Below, in pieces: positions 29,738 to 38,505 of a DNA stretch of 64,000 nucleotides (position 1 is the first letter of the stretch; each line of letters starts with the position of its first letter). The stretch is taken from positions 3,458,001 through 3,522,000 of the forward strand of contig NZ_CP102589.1 in the NCBI RefSeq assembly GCF_032818155.1. The letters run 5' to 3'. The position numbers and the translations under genes were made by a program. The notes below the pieces were generated by a model, which saw nothing but the letters and a program-made list of their open reading frames with translations, did no database searches and was not told the origin of the DNA. The DNA is from Niallia taxi (GTDB lineage Bacteria > Bacillota > Bacilli > Bacillales > Cytobacillaceae).

Positions 29738-30759
29738 ACATTCACTCCTTCCTTCGGCTTGCTTTGGTCATAAAGAAGGCAGGAAACTTCATGTCCATCT
29801 TCAAGGCTTGCAAGAACTGGAGTTATATATTTGCATTCAGGCATTGCCTTTGGGCAGCGGTCTGCAAATCTACAGCCAGCTTCTGGCATATTTTTCAAGG
29901 ATGGAACGATGCCGCTGATAGAGCTAAGTAGCTCGACTTCCTCGTCCATTTTTGGAATAGCCTCCATTAGTAGCTTTGTATAGGGATGCTTTGGTTCATA
30001 AAACAATGTATCAACATCTGTCTTTTCGACGATTTTGCCTGCATACATAACAATGACTTCATCGCACATTTCAGCAACAACCCCTAAATCATGGGTAATA
30101 AGGATAACTGACATGCCGTTTTCTTCTTGGATTTCTTTCATAAGGTCAAGGATTTGGGCTTGGACTGTTACATCAAGTGCAGTTGTAGGTTCGTCGGCAA
30201 TCAAGAGTCTTGGCTGGCAAGCGATAGCAATCGCTATCATCACCCTTTGGCGCATACCGCCAGACAGCTGATGTGGATATTCATCGACAAGTTTTTCTGG
30301 TCTTGATATCCCGACACTTTTTAATAATTCAACGCTTTTTTGTCTTGCTTGCTTTTTGGTAATATTATGGTGGTTCAGCAAAACTTCCATCAATTGAAAG
30401 CCAATTGTAAAAACAGGATTTAACGAGGTCATTGGTTCTTGAAATATCATAGAGATTTCTTTTCCTCTGATATTATTTATCTCTTTATCTTCCATTGTTT
30501 CCAGGTGAACTCCATCAAAGATGATTTCGCCTGAGCGGATTTTTCCAGCTCCTTTTGGTAGGAGCTTCATGATGGAAAGGCTAAGCACGGATTTCCCGCA
30601 GCCTGATTCGCCAACAATGCCAATAATTTGACGTGGCTTTACTTGGAAGGAAACATTATCGACTGCATTGTACAGTTTCCCATCAATAGAGAAGGAAGTT
30701 TCTAGGTTCTTTACCTCAAGCAAGTTATTATTGCTTTCCGCAGAAGTATTACTGTTCAT
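29734..30759 (-). CDS. appD: Peptide ABC transporter ATP-binding protein AppD
   Basis: First gene of appDFABC. Walker [13 protein letters not shown], signature [15 protein letters not shown] and Walker B LLIADEP are seen; the C-terminal domain has the cysteine set [15 protein letters not shown]. 341 residues. AAGAGGTG precedes the ATG. Together with AppF it powers the AppBC channel. The upstream 120 bases are AT-rich and should hold the operon promoter. Confidence 0.9.
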   Translation of the reverse strand: MNSNTSAESNNNLLEVKNLETSFSIDGKLYNAVDNVSFQVKPRQIIGIVGESGCGKSVLSLSIMKLLPKGAGKIRSGEIIFDGVHLETMEDKEINNIRGKEISMIFQEPMTSLNPVFTIGFQLMEVLLNHHNITKKQARQKSVELLKSVGISRPEKLVDEYPHQLSGGMRQRVMIAIAIACQPRLLIADEPTTALDVTVQAQILDLMKEIQEENGMSVILITHDLGVVAEMCDEVIVMYAGKIVEKTDVDTLFYEPKHPYTKLLMEAIPKMDEEVELLSSISGIVPSLKNMPEAGCRFADRCPKAMPECKYITPVLASLEDGHEVSCLLYDQSKPKEGVNV

Positions 30760-30888
30760 TTTGCACCTCTTACGTATTGAGACTTTTTTGACATTTTATT
30801 CGTTTTGTTAAAAAACTATTACAAATTTATTAGTATTGATATTTTTTCTTGTTATTTTTTACTGAACGTATTTACAAATTAAAAGAAG

Positions 30889-30913
30889 AAACCCTTTAAC
30901 AACAAGGTTTCTC
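30889..30913 (-). terminator. Terminator after yjaZ
   Basis: GAAACC and GGTTTC arms with partial inner pairing, followed on the minus strand by TTCTTCTTTT; lies downstream of yjaZ. Confidence 0.6.
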
Positions 30914-30930
30914 CCGTTTTTATATTGTAT

Positions 30931-31689
30931 TCATACTAAAAACTTTTCACTTTCTAAAATAAAATATGCTTTTTCAGAAAAGCTTTTTTGTTTTTTAAAC
31001 TTAGTAATCAGGTGAAATCCATAACAATATCCTAGCATGTCTGGATACTTTCCCAGGCCAAATAACAAGGCATCATGCACATAGTCACTTTTATTAACGT
31101 CGAGGTTATCTTTCAGATATTTGCTCCAGTATTCCTCTAGCTCTTCTTCCTTATATTTACGACACCAGTCAGCATTGTATTTCTCGCCACAGTGAATTTG
31201 CACGGAATGCTCTGCAAGTCCTTCAATGATAATGGAATCTAACAGACTATATTCGTTAACATCCTTCTTTTGATAATGTATTCGGCAAACATGATGATAT
31301 TCATGAATGAACAATGCTTCCAATTCTTTTTCATCCTCAATATCTCCAATAAAAAGAAACATCATATCAGCAAATGACAAGCCTGATTTGTTATCATTAC
31401 CTCTGTTAGACTGATTAAAAGGAAAAATATAAATAGGGATATCAGGACCATTCCATAGCTTTTTGTATTTCTTAAGGAACTTATCACACTTAGCCCATAC
31501 ATCCTCCTTCACAAGAGAAGTATAAATTTCTTTCGTTTTTCGTGATGGCTTATACATTCCAAAATTGGCTAAATGCTGATAAACCTTTCTTGGAGGCTCC
31601 CCCTCAAAGGTTCCTTTTAGCTCTTCGCAAATTGACACTGGTTTATTAAAATTTTCGTCTAGCCATTCCCTCGTGTTGACTATCCCAAT
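30931..31689 (-). CDS. yjaZ: DUF2268 zinc-protease-like protein (YjaZ), probable ATT start
   Basis: Predicted zinc-dependent protease of unknown target. The metal motif HEYHH is followed about 35 residues later by GLAEH, a gluzincin-like arrangement. A GTG at 31638 gives 235 residues, but the frame stays open upstream and reads IGIVNTREWLDENFNKPV with a strong AAGGGGGA five bases before an ATT codon at 31689; the GTG has no site. I therefore place the start at ATT, giving 252 residues, closer to B. subtilis YjaZ (about 260). A sequencing error making ATT from ATG or TTG is the alternative. Confidence 0.78.
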   Translation of the reverse strand: MGIVNTREWLDENFNKPVSICEELKGTFEGEPPRKVYQHLANFGMYKPSRKTKEIYTSLVKEDVWAKCDKFLKKYKKLWNGPDIPIYIFPFNQSNRGNDNKSGLSFADMMFLFIGDIEDEKELEALFIHEYHHVCRIHYQKKDVNEYSLLDSIIIEGLAEHSVQIHCGEKYNADWCRKYKEEELEEYWSKYLKDNLDVNKSDYVHDALLFGLGKYPDMLGYCYGFHLITKFKKQKSFSEKAYFILESEKFLV

Positions 31690-31794
31690 TAAAATCCCCC
31701 TTTTCCCTTCAACAGAACAGAATATATGGTTAGTTTATGTTATTCTAATTTTTTGTGTGTTAATACAAATGACTATGGAAAGTCCACAAAAAAA

Positions 31795-31824
31795 CTCTGC
31801 ACAGCTTGTGCAGAGTTTTTTTGT
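31795..31824. terminator. Terminator between the PerR-like operon and yjaZ
   Basis: AAAACTCTGCACA pairs with TGTGCAGAGTTTT around a short loop, with A and T runs on both sides. It ends the PerR-like transcript just after the micro-ORF. Confidence 0.85.
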
Positions 31825-31825
31825 G

Positions 31826-31936
31826 TTACATAATTTTCTTTCGTTTATCCACGATCATCTTAAAGCCACAGCCGCAAATGATGGAATGCTTCAGCCTTTG
31901 CATCGGCTGTTTACAGACAGGGCAATCCTGCTGCAC
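31826..31936 (-). CDS. Possible zinc-ribbon microprotein after the PerR-like gene
   Basis: A 36-residue frame starting at GTG, seven bases past the PerR-like stop, with CPVC and, 15 residues later, CGCG, followed by a basic tail (DKRKK). The two cysteine pairs make a plausible zinc knuckle. It fills exactly the space between the regulator stop and the terminator. There is no clear Shine-Dalgarno site, so translation would depend on coupling to the upstream gene. The frame also remains open upstream into the regulator gene. Confidence 0.4.
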   Translation of the reverse strand: MQQDCPVCKQPMQRLKHSIICGCGFKMIVDKRKKIM

Positions 31937-31943
31937 TTTTTGT

Positions 31944-32366
31944 TTATTTTTGTTCGCAATTGCTGCATGTTCCGTAGAACTGGAGGTTATGGGAACTAAT
32001 GTCGAATTTTGAGATGGATTGGGCAAATACTTCAACCTCCTTTAGTGCTGGATACCAAACATCTACCATTTCTCCGCATTCACTGCAGACAATATGATAG
32101 TGATCTTCTTTTTTCCATTCATACTTGCTTAAAGCTTCTCCAAACTGAATTTCTTTCACTAATCCTAATTCACAAAATAAATTGATATTATTATAAACTG
32201 TGGTGATGCTTACAGAAGGCATGGATTCATTCAACAGCTGATATAACTCCTCTACTGTCCAATGCTTGTTTCCTTTTGACAGAATATTTATTAGTTCGTG
32301 CCTTTGAGGTGTTAAGCGGATATTTTTCTCTTTTAATGTCTGCACTGCATTTTCAATACTTAACAT
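31944..32366 (-). CDS. Fur-family regulator, PerR-like
   Basis: Metal-dependent DNA-binding repressor. The winged helix spans about residues 15-80 (LTPQRHELI, SVSITTVYNNINLF); the structural zinc cysteines are C94/C97 (CSEC) and C134/C137 (CSNC). Compared with B. subtilis PerR from memory, the regulatory ligands H37, H91, H93 and D104 correspond to H35, H89, H91 and D102 here, but the D85 equivalent is Glu83. It may be PerR itself or a second, less peroxide-sensitive paralogue. AAAGGAGG precedes the ATG. B. subtilis has no such gene between fabF and yjaZ. Confidence 0.85.
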   Translation of the reverse strand: MLSIENAVQTLKEKNIRLTPQRHELINILSKGNKHWTVEELYQLLNESMPSVSITTVYNNINLFCELGLVKEIQFGEALSKYEWKKEDHYHIVCSECGEMVDVWYPALKEVEVFAQSISKFDISSHNLQFYGTCSNCEQK

Positions 32367-32436
32367 ATAATCCTCCTTTGCTAAACAAAGCGATGGTAAA
32401 GTGAAAATCCGTCTATCCTAATGAGAAAAGACTGGA

Positions 32437-32467
32437 TTTTTAAGTAAACGCTTTCTTTACTTAAAAA
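32437..32467 (-). promoter_or_regulatory. Perfect palindrome in the PerR-like gene leader
   Basis: TTTTTAAGTAAA and its exact complement are separated by 7 bases in the 5' UTR. On the minus strand the centre reads AAGAAAGCGTTTACT, one mismatch from a common CcpA cre consensus. It can be an RNA hairpin or an operator. Confidence 0.45.
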
Positions 32468-32521
32468 TAAAGCATTTAGTAAAATTTATGTCCTAACAAA
32501 AAATTCAATACTATATATTTA

Positions 32522-32571
32522 ATTATATACATTTTTTGATTATAGTCAATTTTAATTTATAATAATTATCA
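32522..32571 (-). promoter_or_regulatory. Promoter and Fur/PerR box of the PerR-like gene
   Basis: On the minus strand TTGACT (32549-32544) and TATAAT (32527-32522) are separated by 16 bases. Seven bases upstream of the -35, TTATAATAATTATCA (plus strand, 32557-32571) matches both the PerR box TTATAATnATTATAA and the Fur box TGATAATnATTATCA at 13 of 14 defined positions. Autoregulation is likely. Confidence 0.6.
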
Positions 32572-32578
32572 ATAAGAA

Positions 32579-32609
32579 AAAGACCAACCGGTTTAGAGGT
32601 TGGTCTTTT
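32579..32609. terminator. Bidirectional terminator after fabF
   Basis: AAAGACCAACC pairs exactly with GGTTGGTCTTT with an 8-base loop, flanked by A and T runs. Confidence 0.88.
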
Positions 32610-32710
32610 ACATATTTTATCTGTTATATCAGGAGGTGTTAATTCCACTACAGTGGTTAGATGCAACGAGCCGCTTTAGGTAGATTAACATCCTCTCACT
32701 ATTTAGCTAT

Positions 32711-33949
32711 TTATTGGTATTTCTTAAAAATAATCGTTGCGTTATGTCCACCGAAGCCTAATGAATTACTCATTGCTACGTTCACTTCTTGTTTTCTGTG
32801 CTGATTAACTACATAGTCCAAATCACAATCTGGATCTGGTGTTTCGTAATTGATTGTTGGAGGAATGACACTGTCTTTGATTGACAGCACACTGAAAATT
32901 GCTTCCACTCCGCCTGCAGCTCCCAATAGATGTCCTGTCATTGATTTTGTTGAGCTGACAGGTAATTTATATGCATGGTCACCGAAAACTTCTTTAATTG
33001 CCATTGTTTCGAATTTGTCATTATAAGCTGTGCTTGTTCCATGCGCATTAAGGTAGGAAACATCCTCTGGATTTAAGCCTGCATCATTGATCGCCATTTT
33101 CATCGCACGTGCGCCGCCTTCTCCGCCTGGTGCCGGTGAAGTGATATGGTATGCGTCTCCTGTTGAGCCGTAACCGACGATTTCTGCATAGATTTTTGCT
33201 CCTCTAGCAAGAGCGTGCTCTAGTTCTTCCAATACGACAATACCTGCACCCTCACCAATAACAAAGCCGTCACGATTTGCATCAAACGGTCTGCTTGCTG
33301 TTTTTGGATCTGGATTTGTTGAAAGTGCTGTATTTGCACAGAACCCAGCAACAGACATTTTCGTAATCGGCGCTTCTGCACCTCCAGAAATCATTGCATC
33401 AGCATCACCGCGCTGAATGACTTTAAATGCATCTCCGATAGAGTTTGTACCAGTAGCACAAGCTGTCACCGTACAAGAGTTTACTCCTCTAGCACCAAGC
33501 GTAATGGAAACTTGTCCTGTTGCCATATCTGGAATAAGCATTGGCACGAAGAACGGACTAACACGCTTATAGCCCCTCTTTTGGAAGATTTCATATTGGT
33601 TTTCGAATGTTTCCATTCCACCGATTCCAGAACCAATCCAAACACCAATTCGTGCTGAGTTCTCATCTGTTATTTGCAAGTCTGCATCTTTTACAGCCAT
33701 TAACGAAGCTGCCAGAGCATATTGCGTAAAGCGGTCCATCTTTCTTGCATCTTTTTTATCCATGAATTCTTCTGGATTGAAGTCAGTGATTTCAGCTGCT
33801 ACTTTGGCAGGATATTCATCTGCATTAATTCTAGTAAGCGGCCCAACACCAGAAACTCCATTCACGATATTTTCCCATGTTTTTGCAGCATCATTACCAA
33901 CCGGTGTTACTGCACCAATACCTGTAACGACTACTCTTCTATTACTCAT
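32711..33949 (-). CDS. fabF: Beta-ketoacyl-ACP synthase II
   Basis: Condensing enzyme of fatty acid elongation in the cytoplasm. Catalytic triad Cys164 (TACATGTN), His303 (NAHGTST) and His340 (SMTGHLLG) are all present. 412 residues. It lies 59 bases after fabHA and is presumably transcribed with it from the FapR-type promoter, as in B. subtilis. AGGAGATT precedes the ATG. Confidence 0.97.
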   Translation of the reverse strand: MSNRRVVVTGIGAVTPVGNDAAKTWENIVNGVSGVGPLTRINADEYPAKVAAEITDFNPEEFMDKKDARKMDRFTQYALAASLMAVKDADLQITDENSARIGVWIGSGIGGMETFENQYEIFQKRGYKRVSPFFVPMLIPDMATGQVSITLGARGVNSCTVTACATGTNSIGDAFKVIQRGDADAMISGGAEAPITKMSVAGFCANTALSTNPDPKTASRPFDANRDGFVIGEGAGIVVLEELEHALARGAKIYAEIVGYGSTGDAYHITSPAPGGEGGARAMKMAINDAGLNPEDVSYLNAHGTSTAYNDKFETMAIKEVFGDHAYKLPVSSTKSMTGHLLGAAGGVEAIFSVLSIKDSVIPPTINYETPDPDCDLDYVVNQHRKQEVNVAMSNSLGFGGHNATIIFKKYQ

Positions 33950-34008
33950 GTTTACAATCTCCTTTGTTTATACGTTCTTTTATAGGATGTAAATTATTTT
34001 CAAAAGGA

Positions 34009-34947
34009 TTATTTACCCCAGCGAAGTGCGATAGCTCCCCATGTCAAACCGCCGCCGAAGCCTACAAGTACGATAACATCATCATCTTTGATTTTACCTG
34101 CTTCATACTCTTCCACAAGTGAAATCGGAATAGACGCAGCACTTGTATTTCCGTATTTATGGACTGTTTTTGACATTTTTTCTTCTGGAAGATTCAAACG
34201 CTGTCTGGATGCCTCCATAATTCTAATATTTGCTTGATGCGGAATCAGGAAGTCAACATCCTCTTTTGATAGACCAGCTTTAACTAATACATTCTCACTG
34301 CTTTCACCCATTTGACGAACAGCAAATTTGAAAACCTCTCTGCCATTCATTTGGATAAAGTCATCATCATCCTGGAAAAGATGCTTGCCGCCAGAACCAT
34401 CTGCGCCTAGTTCAAATGAAAGGATACCTCTTCCTTCTGAAACTTGTCCTAAAACGACAGCTCCTCCACCATCACCAAAAAGCACTGCTGTATTGCGGTC
34501 TTCCCAGTTAGTTATCTTTGAAAGCTTTTCCACTCCAATGACAAGAGCATATTTATATGCACCGTTGTCAATAAACTGTTTAGCTGTAACCATGCCGTAC
34601 ATAAATCCGGCACATGCAGCACTTAAATCCATTGCTGCGGCTTTCACGCAGCCAAGACGTTCTTGAAGCATACATGCTACTGTTGGAAACGGCTGATCTG
34701 GTGTAACTGTCGCCACCAAAATCAAGTCTATGTCCTCTGGGCTGATGTTTGCATTCTCTATCGCTTTTTTTGCTGCTTCATATGCTATATCAGATGTATT
34801 TGTATTATCATCTGCAATTCTTCGTTCTTCAATGCCTGTACGTGTACGAATCCATTCATCATTCGTATCAACCATTTTCTCTAAATCAAAATTTGTCAGT
34901 ATTTTTTCAGGCAGTGCACGACCAAGGCCAATAATTCCTGTACTCAA
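34009..34947 (-). CDS. fabH: Beta-ketoacyl-ACP synthase III
   Basis: Starts fatty acid synthesis by condensing an acyl-CoA with malonyl-ACP; the Bacillus enzyme selects branched primers. The triad Cys112 (SAACAGF), His237 (IPHQAN) and Asn267 (YGNTSA) is intact. 312 residues. The start is TTG with AAAGGAG nine bases upstream, giving MSTGIIGLG. Named fabHA in B. subtilis by position before fabF; a second copy, if any, is outside the window. Confidence 0.96.
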   Translation of the reverse strand: MSTGIIGLGRALPEKILTNFDLEKMVDTNDEWIRTRTGIEERRIADDNTNTSDIAYEAAKKAIENANISPEDIDLILVATVTPDQPFPTVACMLQERLGCVKAAAMDLSAACAGFMYGMVTAKQFIDNGAYKYALVIGVEKLSKITNWEDRNTAVLFGDGGGAVVLGQVSEGRGILSFELGADGSGGKHLFQDDDDFIQMNGREVFKFAVRQMGESSENVLVKAGLSKEDVDFLIPHQANIRIMEASRQRLNLPEEKMSKTVHKYGNTSAASIPISLVEEYEAGKIKDDDVIVLVGFGGGLTWGAIALRWGK

Positions 34948-35050
34948 AGCTGTCAGCTCCTTTAATATGTCCGATTATACTTTATTTGCTTGCCAAATGA
35001 AAAATGAAAGGCATTTTTATCTGCAATTGCATCTTATATATTATTATCAA

Positions 35051-35079
35051 TTATTATGACTTGGTACTAATTTTAACAA
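35051..35079 (-). promoter_or_regulatory. fabHA promoter with embedded FapR operator
   Basis: On the minus strand TTGTTA (35079-35074) and TAATAA (35056-35051) are 17 bases apart. Between and over them lies TTAGTACCAAGTCATAA (complement of 35054-35070), close to the FapR consensus TTAGTACCnnGTACTAA, with two changes in the right half. FapR represses such promoters until malonyl-CoA accumulates. Confidence 0.75.
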
Positions 35080-35202
35080 ATTTCTCCTATAGTATGCAAC
35101 TTTTTTTCACTTTATAAGCGCCTGTCTAAACAACTTTTCTTTATCAAACATAAGATAATTACAAAGCAGCTATAGATATGTCAAAAAGGGGAGAGAACGG
35201 AA

Positions 35203-35559
35203 ATGGAAGATGATTTTCAAAACGAATTAGAAGAAAATGATACAATTGAAAATTCCGAGGATGATTACTATTTTGATTTTATGCTTGGGAAAAAGGTATA
35301 CAGGGAAAAGCGGTCAGAAGGAATAGAGAAACGACGGGAAAGGAACAGAGGAGATTCCTGGATTTTAGGAGGCCGCAGCAGAGATAGCAGCGAGGAAAAT
35401 AAGGATAAAAAAGAGGCAAGTGATGGAGTAATGCACTATTTGGACCAAATAGATATGGACTTGGTTTTCAGCAATATAGACCTCTTTATGAATTCTGCTA
35501 ATGAATTGAAACCGCTAATAAAAAAAGTAAAACCCATGTTCAAGAAGTGGCTGGATTAA
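35203..35559 (+). CDS. Hypothetical protein at the yjzB position
   Basis: 118-residue charged protein. Residues 1-85 are acidic then Arg/Lys-rich and probably disordered (REKRSEGIEKRRERNR); residues 85-118 form an amphipathic helix-like end (LFMNSANELKPLIKKVKPMF). No signal peptide or membrane helix. GGGGAGAG precedes the ATG. It lies between fabHA and med on the opposite strand, where B. subtilis has yjzB. Function unknown. Confidence 0.7.
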   Translation: MEDDFQNELEENDTIENSEDDYYFDFMLGKKVYREKRSEGIEKRRERNRGDSWILGGRSRDSSEENKDKKEASDGVMHYLDQIDMDLVFSNIDLFMNSANELKPLIKKVKPMFKKWLD

Positions 35560-35584
35560 ACTTTCAAAAGCAAGCTCCTGCTGA

Positions 35585-35625
35585 AAAAAGCTTGCATCTC
35601 CTTAAACGTAACGTGCAAGCTTTTT
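35585..35625. terminator. Bidirectional terminator between the yjzB-position gene and med
   Basis: AAAAAGCTTGCA pairs exactly with TGCAAGCTTTTT around a 17-base loop. It leaves no room for a comZ gene after med. Confidence 0.85.
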
Positions 35626-35626
35626 G

Positions 35627-36592
35627 TCATTGTTGATTAGGGAACTTTCCTGTCTGTTTGTATTGCTTAATTTCTTGATTTATTTTCTCTATAAATGCCG
35701 CTTCTATGCTAGGACTGAATTTTCCTAATGTGATAACATTTTCCTTCATACCATAAGAAATATTGCCAGATTTCAGCTTCCCTTCATTAAAATCGCTGGC
35801 AAGAATGTCAAACATTTCAGAAACATCCTGGACAGTACTTGTCAAAACAGTCATTTTGCCAAGATCAGACTGATCTGAAACATATCCGATTGCATAGAGC
35901 CCTTTTGCCTTCACTTGTTCAATAATATCAACATTAAACCCATCTCCTGCAGGATAAATAATATCAGCTTCATTCGCTATTGCTGTATCTAGCAGCATAA
36001 GTGCCTTCTCACGATTATCCCAACTCTGCACAAAATCTGTAAGCACCTTAACGTTTTCATTTTCATACATAGCGCCATCCCTGAATCCTTGAACTTCAGG
36101 CTGTGTATCAAAGGCAGCAATCACCGAAATTGTATTAGTCTTCGTCATATGGCCTGCAACCATTCCTCCAAAAAAGCCCATTGTATAACCATCAAAAGAG
36201 GCACTTGTCGTGTTTTCATTGTTAGCACTGCTATTAAAACTGATTAAATGAATATCAGGATACTTTTTGGACAAAGTATCCAAAAACTCCGCATACTCAC
36301 TGCCGTGTCCAAAAATTAGATTTACTCCTTTATGTTTAAATTCTTCGATCGCCCTTTCTGTAAGCGCGAGAGAGTCGACGTATTCTTTATAATATACATC
36401 AACATTATATTTCGATTGGATATTTAATAAACCCTTATACCCTTTTGTGCCCCAAACTTGGTCTGTAACAGTACCACTCACAAGCAAACCGACGCTTTTC
36501 AATTGCCCCTTATTGTCTGCTTGTCCGCAGGAGGCAAGAAAGAAGGTGCTCAGCACAATAAAAAAGGAGAGCATTAACTTCAATTTATTCAT
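35627..36592 (-). CDS. med: Med-type BMP-family lipoprotein
   Basis: Positive factor for comK expression in B. subtilis, belonging to the basic membrane protein (PnrA-like) receptor family. A signal peptide ends in a lipobox (FLASC, Cys22), followed by a periplasmic-binding fold with VGLLVSGTVTDQVWGTKGYKG at the start. 321 residues. It may bind nucleosides like other BMP proteins, which is inference. In B. subtilis comZ follows directly; here the terminator does. Confidence 0.85.
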   Translation of the reverse strand: MNKLKLMLSFFIVLSTFFLASCGQADNKGQLKSVGLLVSGTVTDQVWGTKGYKGLLNIQSKYNVDVYYKEYVDSLALTERAIEEFKHKGVNLIFGHGSEYAEFLDTLSKKYPDIHLISFNSSANNENTTSASFDGYTMGFFGGMVAGHMTKTNTISVIAAFDTQPEVQGFRDGAMYENENVKVLTDFVQSWDNREKALMLLDTAIANEADIIYPAGDGFNVDIIEQVKAKGLYAIGYVSDQSDLGKMTVLTSTVQDVSEMFDILASDFNEGKLKSGNISYGMKENVITLGKFSPSIEAAFIEKINQEIKQYKQTGKFPNQQ

Positions 36593-36636
36593 CTGAAAGC
36601 CTTTCTTCGTTCATTTTATACGAAACTATCATACTA

Positions 36637-37404
36637 CTACTTATACATCTTAATATGTCTTCTTTGCATTTCCAAGTTTTCTGCGTTATTGTTTGGACTG
36701 GCTACACCATAAGAATGTAGTAATGGAGGAATCGCATAGCTCGGAATGTCGACTGCTAACTCCCTTATCGCTTTCTGGCATTGCTGCCATTGATCCTTTA
36801 AGCCGCTCCTTAAAAAAATGTATCTTTCGCTATTCTTTACCAGCAGCTCTTTTACAGAATGTACTGCGTCTGCTATAAAAATCGCATCCTCCCTATACTC
36901 CTTATCGCTTATTACGATCTCTTCATTGCCTTCAAGGAGCTGCGCAAACAAAAACTCATTTGGCTGCCATGGTCCAAACAAGGTCGGAAAGTAAATGGCT
37001 CTGTATGGCAAACCTTGCTGTTCCAATAGTGAGTATAAATTTTCTGCATGCTCATTAAATTCTAAGATGTTTCCTAAAAAGATCAGTTCTTGGTTATGCC
37101 TTATTAGCTCCTGCACGTTTTGTTCCTGCAGTACATCACTTTTGATACGTTCCACGATTTGTTTGCTTTTTGATAAATCATAGCAATCGTATATAATTTT
37201 TCCACTTTCGAATGTAATTTTTTCTCCCCAGCTTATCTCTTGATAATTTGCATTCCGTCCTATTTCCAGCCTTTTATCCTCTATATCCTTGATTTCCACA
37301 TTCGGATAGGATATTCCATAAACCGCTTCCCCTTCTTCTAATAGGGAACGGCAAAGATGAAACCCTATAAATTGGTATGTCCCGAAAATTACTGCATTTT
37401 CCAT
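36637..37404 (-). CDS. Rossmann-fold protein (YjaV-like)
   Basis: 255-residue protein resembling NAD-dependent epimerases. The N-terminal AVIFGTYQFIGFHLCRSLL keeps the strand-loop-helix shape but the glycine motif is degenerate (GxxxxxG), so cofactor binding is uncertain. The middle has YFPTLFGPWQPNEF, similar to epimerase substrate loops. It lies upstream of med on the same strand, as yjaV does in B. subtilis. Function unknown. Confidence 0.75.
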   Translation of the reverse strand: MENAVIFGTYQFIGFHLCRSLLEEGEAVYGISYPNVEIKDIEDKRLEIGRNANYQEISWGEKITFESGKIIYDCYDLSKSKQIVERIKSDVLQEQNVQELIRHNQELIFLGNILEFNEHAENLYSLLEQQGLPYRAIYFPTLFGPWQPNEFLFAQLLEGNEEIVISDKEYREDAIFIADAVHSVKELLVKNSERYIFLRSGLKDQWQQCQKAIRELAVDIPSYAIPPLLHSYGVASPNNNAENLEMQRRHIKMYK

Positions 37405-37488
37405 GTAGAGCCTCCTCGATGTTCAATATTGTATCTTATGCAGTTATGTAACTGTTCATGATAAACACCAAAGGTTCTGTAAAAGGAA

Positions 37489-37524
37489 AAAGGAGGCCAG
37501 AGCTTTATTTTGCTTTAGCCTCCT
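37489..37524 (-). terminator. Terminator after yjaU
   Basis: GGAGGCTAAAGC pairs, with G-U pairs, with GCTCTGGCCTCC, followed on the minus strand by TTTTT. Confidence 0.75.
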
Positions 37525-37545
37525 CTAATGGCAAAGCATAACAAT

Positions 37546-38286
37546 TTAGAGGTTTTTTTCGTATTGTTTGAAAAAGCGGATGATTTGTCTAGGAATAGCG
37601 CTCCTTTTTTCTGGGAGAACATAAGATACGAAGATTGGCAGTTGCTCTTGATCCCATTTTCTAGTTCTTTCCTTTAAAAGTTGGGATTGGTAATAAGACT
37701 TGCCATTATGGAGAATATGGATGATTTTGGATGGAGTTCCCGCTTCCTCTAGCTGATGCTCTTTCATTTCCTTGATGAAATCCGGTATGAACTTAGCATT
37801 TTTGTCATAGGCGGATGCTATTTCCTTGCAAAGCTTTTTAAAGAAAAATTTATGTTCCTTTTCTTCCTCAAGATGCTCGTTTAAGGACAGGATTGGATTA
37901 AATAACACGACGGAACGAATATTTTCTTTCATTTCCATCATCAGTTTAATTGCAACCAACGCTCCCATTCCTTCTGCAATCAAGTGAATCTTCGGATTGA
38001 GTATTTCTGAGCGAATCATATGCTCATACAGGCGTTTCGCCAGCATGATAGATCTTTCACTTCCCCAATTCTTGCCGTAAAGATTAGAGTAAAAAATCGT
38101 ATACCCTTCATTTCTCAATGAGTCGATAATTGATTTTTTGCCTTCATTTTGAACCCAAAAACTATTATTAGCATCAACAAAATGTCTGTCATCACCAATG
38201 ATTAAGATACCGAAACCGTTAGGCTGCTGTGTTGGATAATGTATCATATTCCATTCGGTATCCAGTTGGAAGTTCCGGTTCTCCAT
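37546..38286 (-). CDS. Alpha/beta-hydrolase-fold protein (YjaU-like), nucleophile missing
   Basis: 246 residues with an alpha/beta hydrolase layout: GFGILIIGDD strand-loop near residue 25, LIAEGMGALVAIKLM where the nucleophile elbow should be, and SVVLFNPIL after it. The elbow reads A-E-G-M-G, so the expected Ser of GxSxG is Gly. It is therefore likely a non-catalytic member. The position before yjaV and med matches B. subtilis yjaU. Function unknown. Confidence 0.75.
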   Translation of the reverse strand: MENRNFQLDTEWNMIHYPTQQPNGFGILIIGDDRHFVDANNSFWVQNEGKKSIIDSLRNEGYTIFYSNLYGKNWGSERSIMLAKRLYEHMIRSEILNPKIHLIAEGMGALVAIKLMMEMKENIRSVVLFNPILSLNEHLEEEKEHKFFFKKLCKEIASAYDKNAKFIPDFIKEMKEHQLEEAGTPSKIIHILHNGKSYYQSQLLKERTRKWDQEQLPIFVSYVLPEKRSAIPRQIIRFFKQYEKNL

Positions 38287-38505
38287 ATCTAAAAACTCCT
38301 TTTTAGTTATTTCTCTTACTAATGTATGACCAATCGAACAAAATGTAAGGGAGTTTGCCCAATTTTCAATGTTTTAACTTATGGTGTTATTAGAATTCGC
38401 TTTCTTTTTGCCATGAAAGTAAAAAAAGGAGTGGATATATGATTTATTATTTTAGTCCTGTATGATACTATAAGAACAGATTGAATATTAGTGTGAGGTG
38501 ATTGT

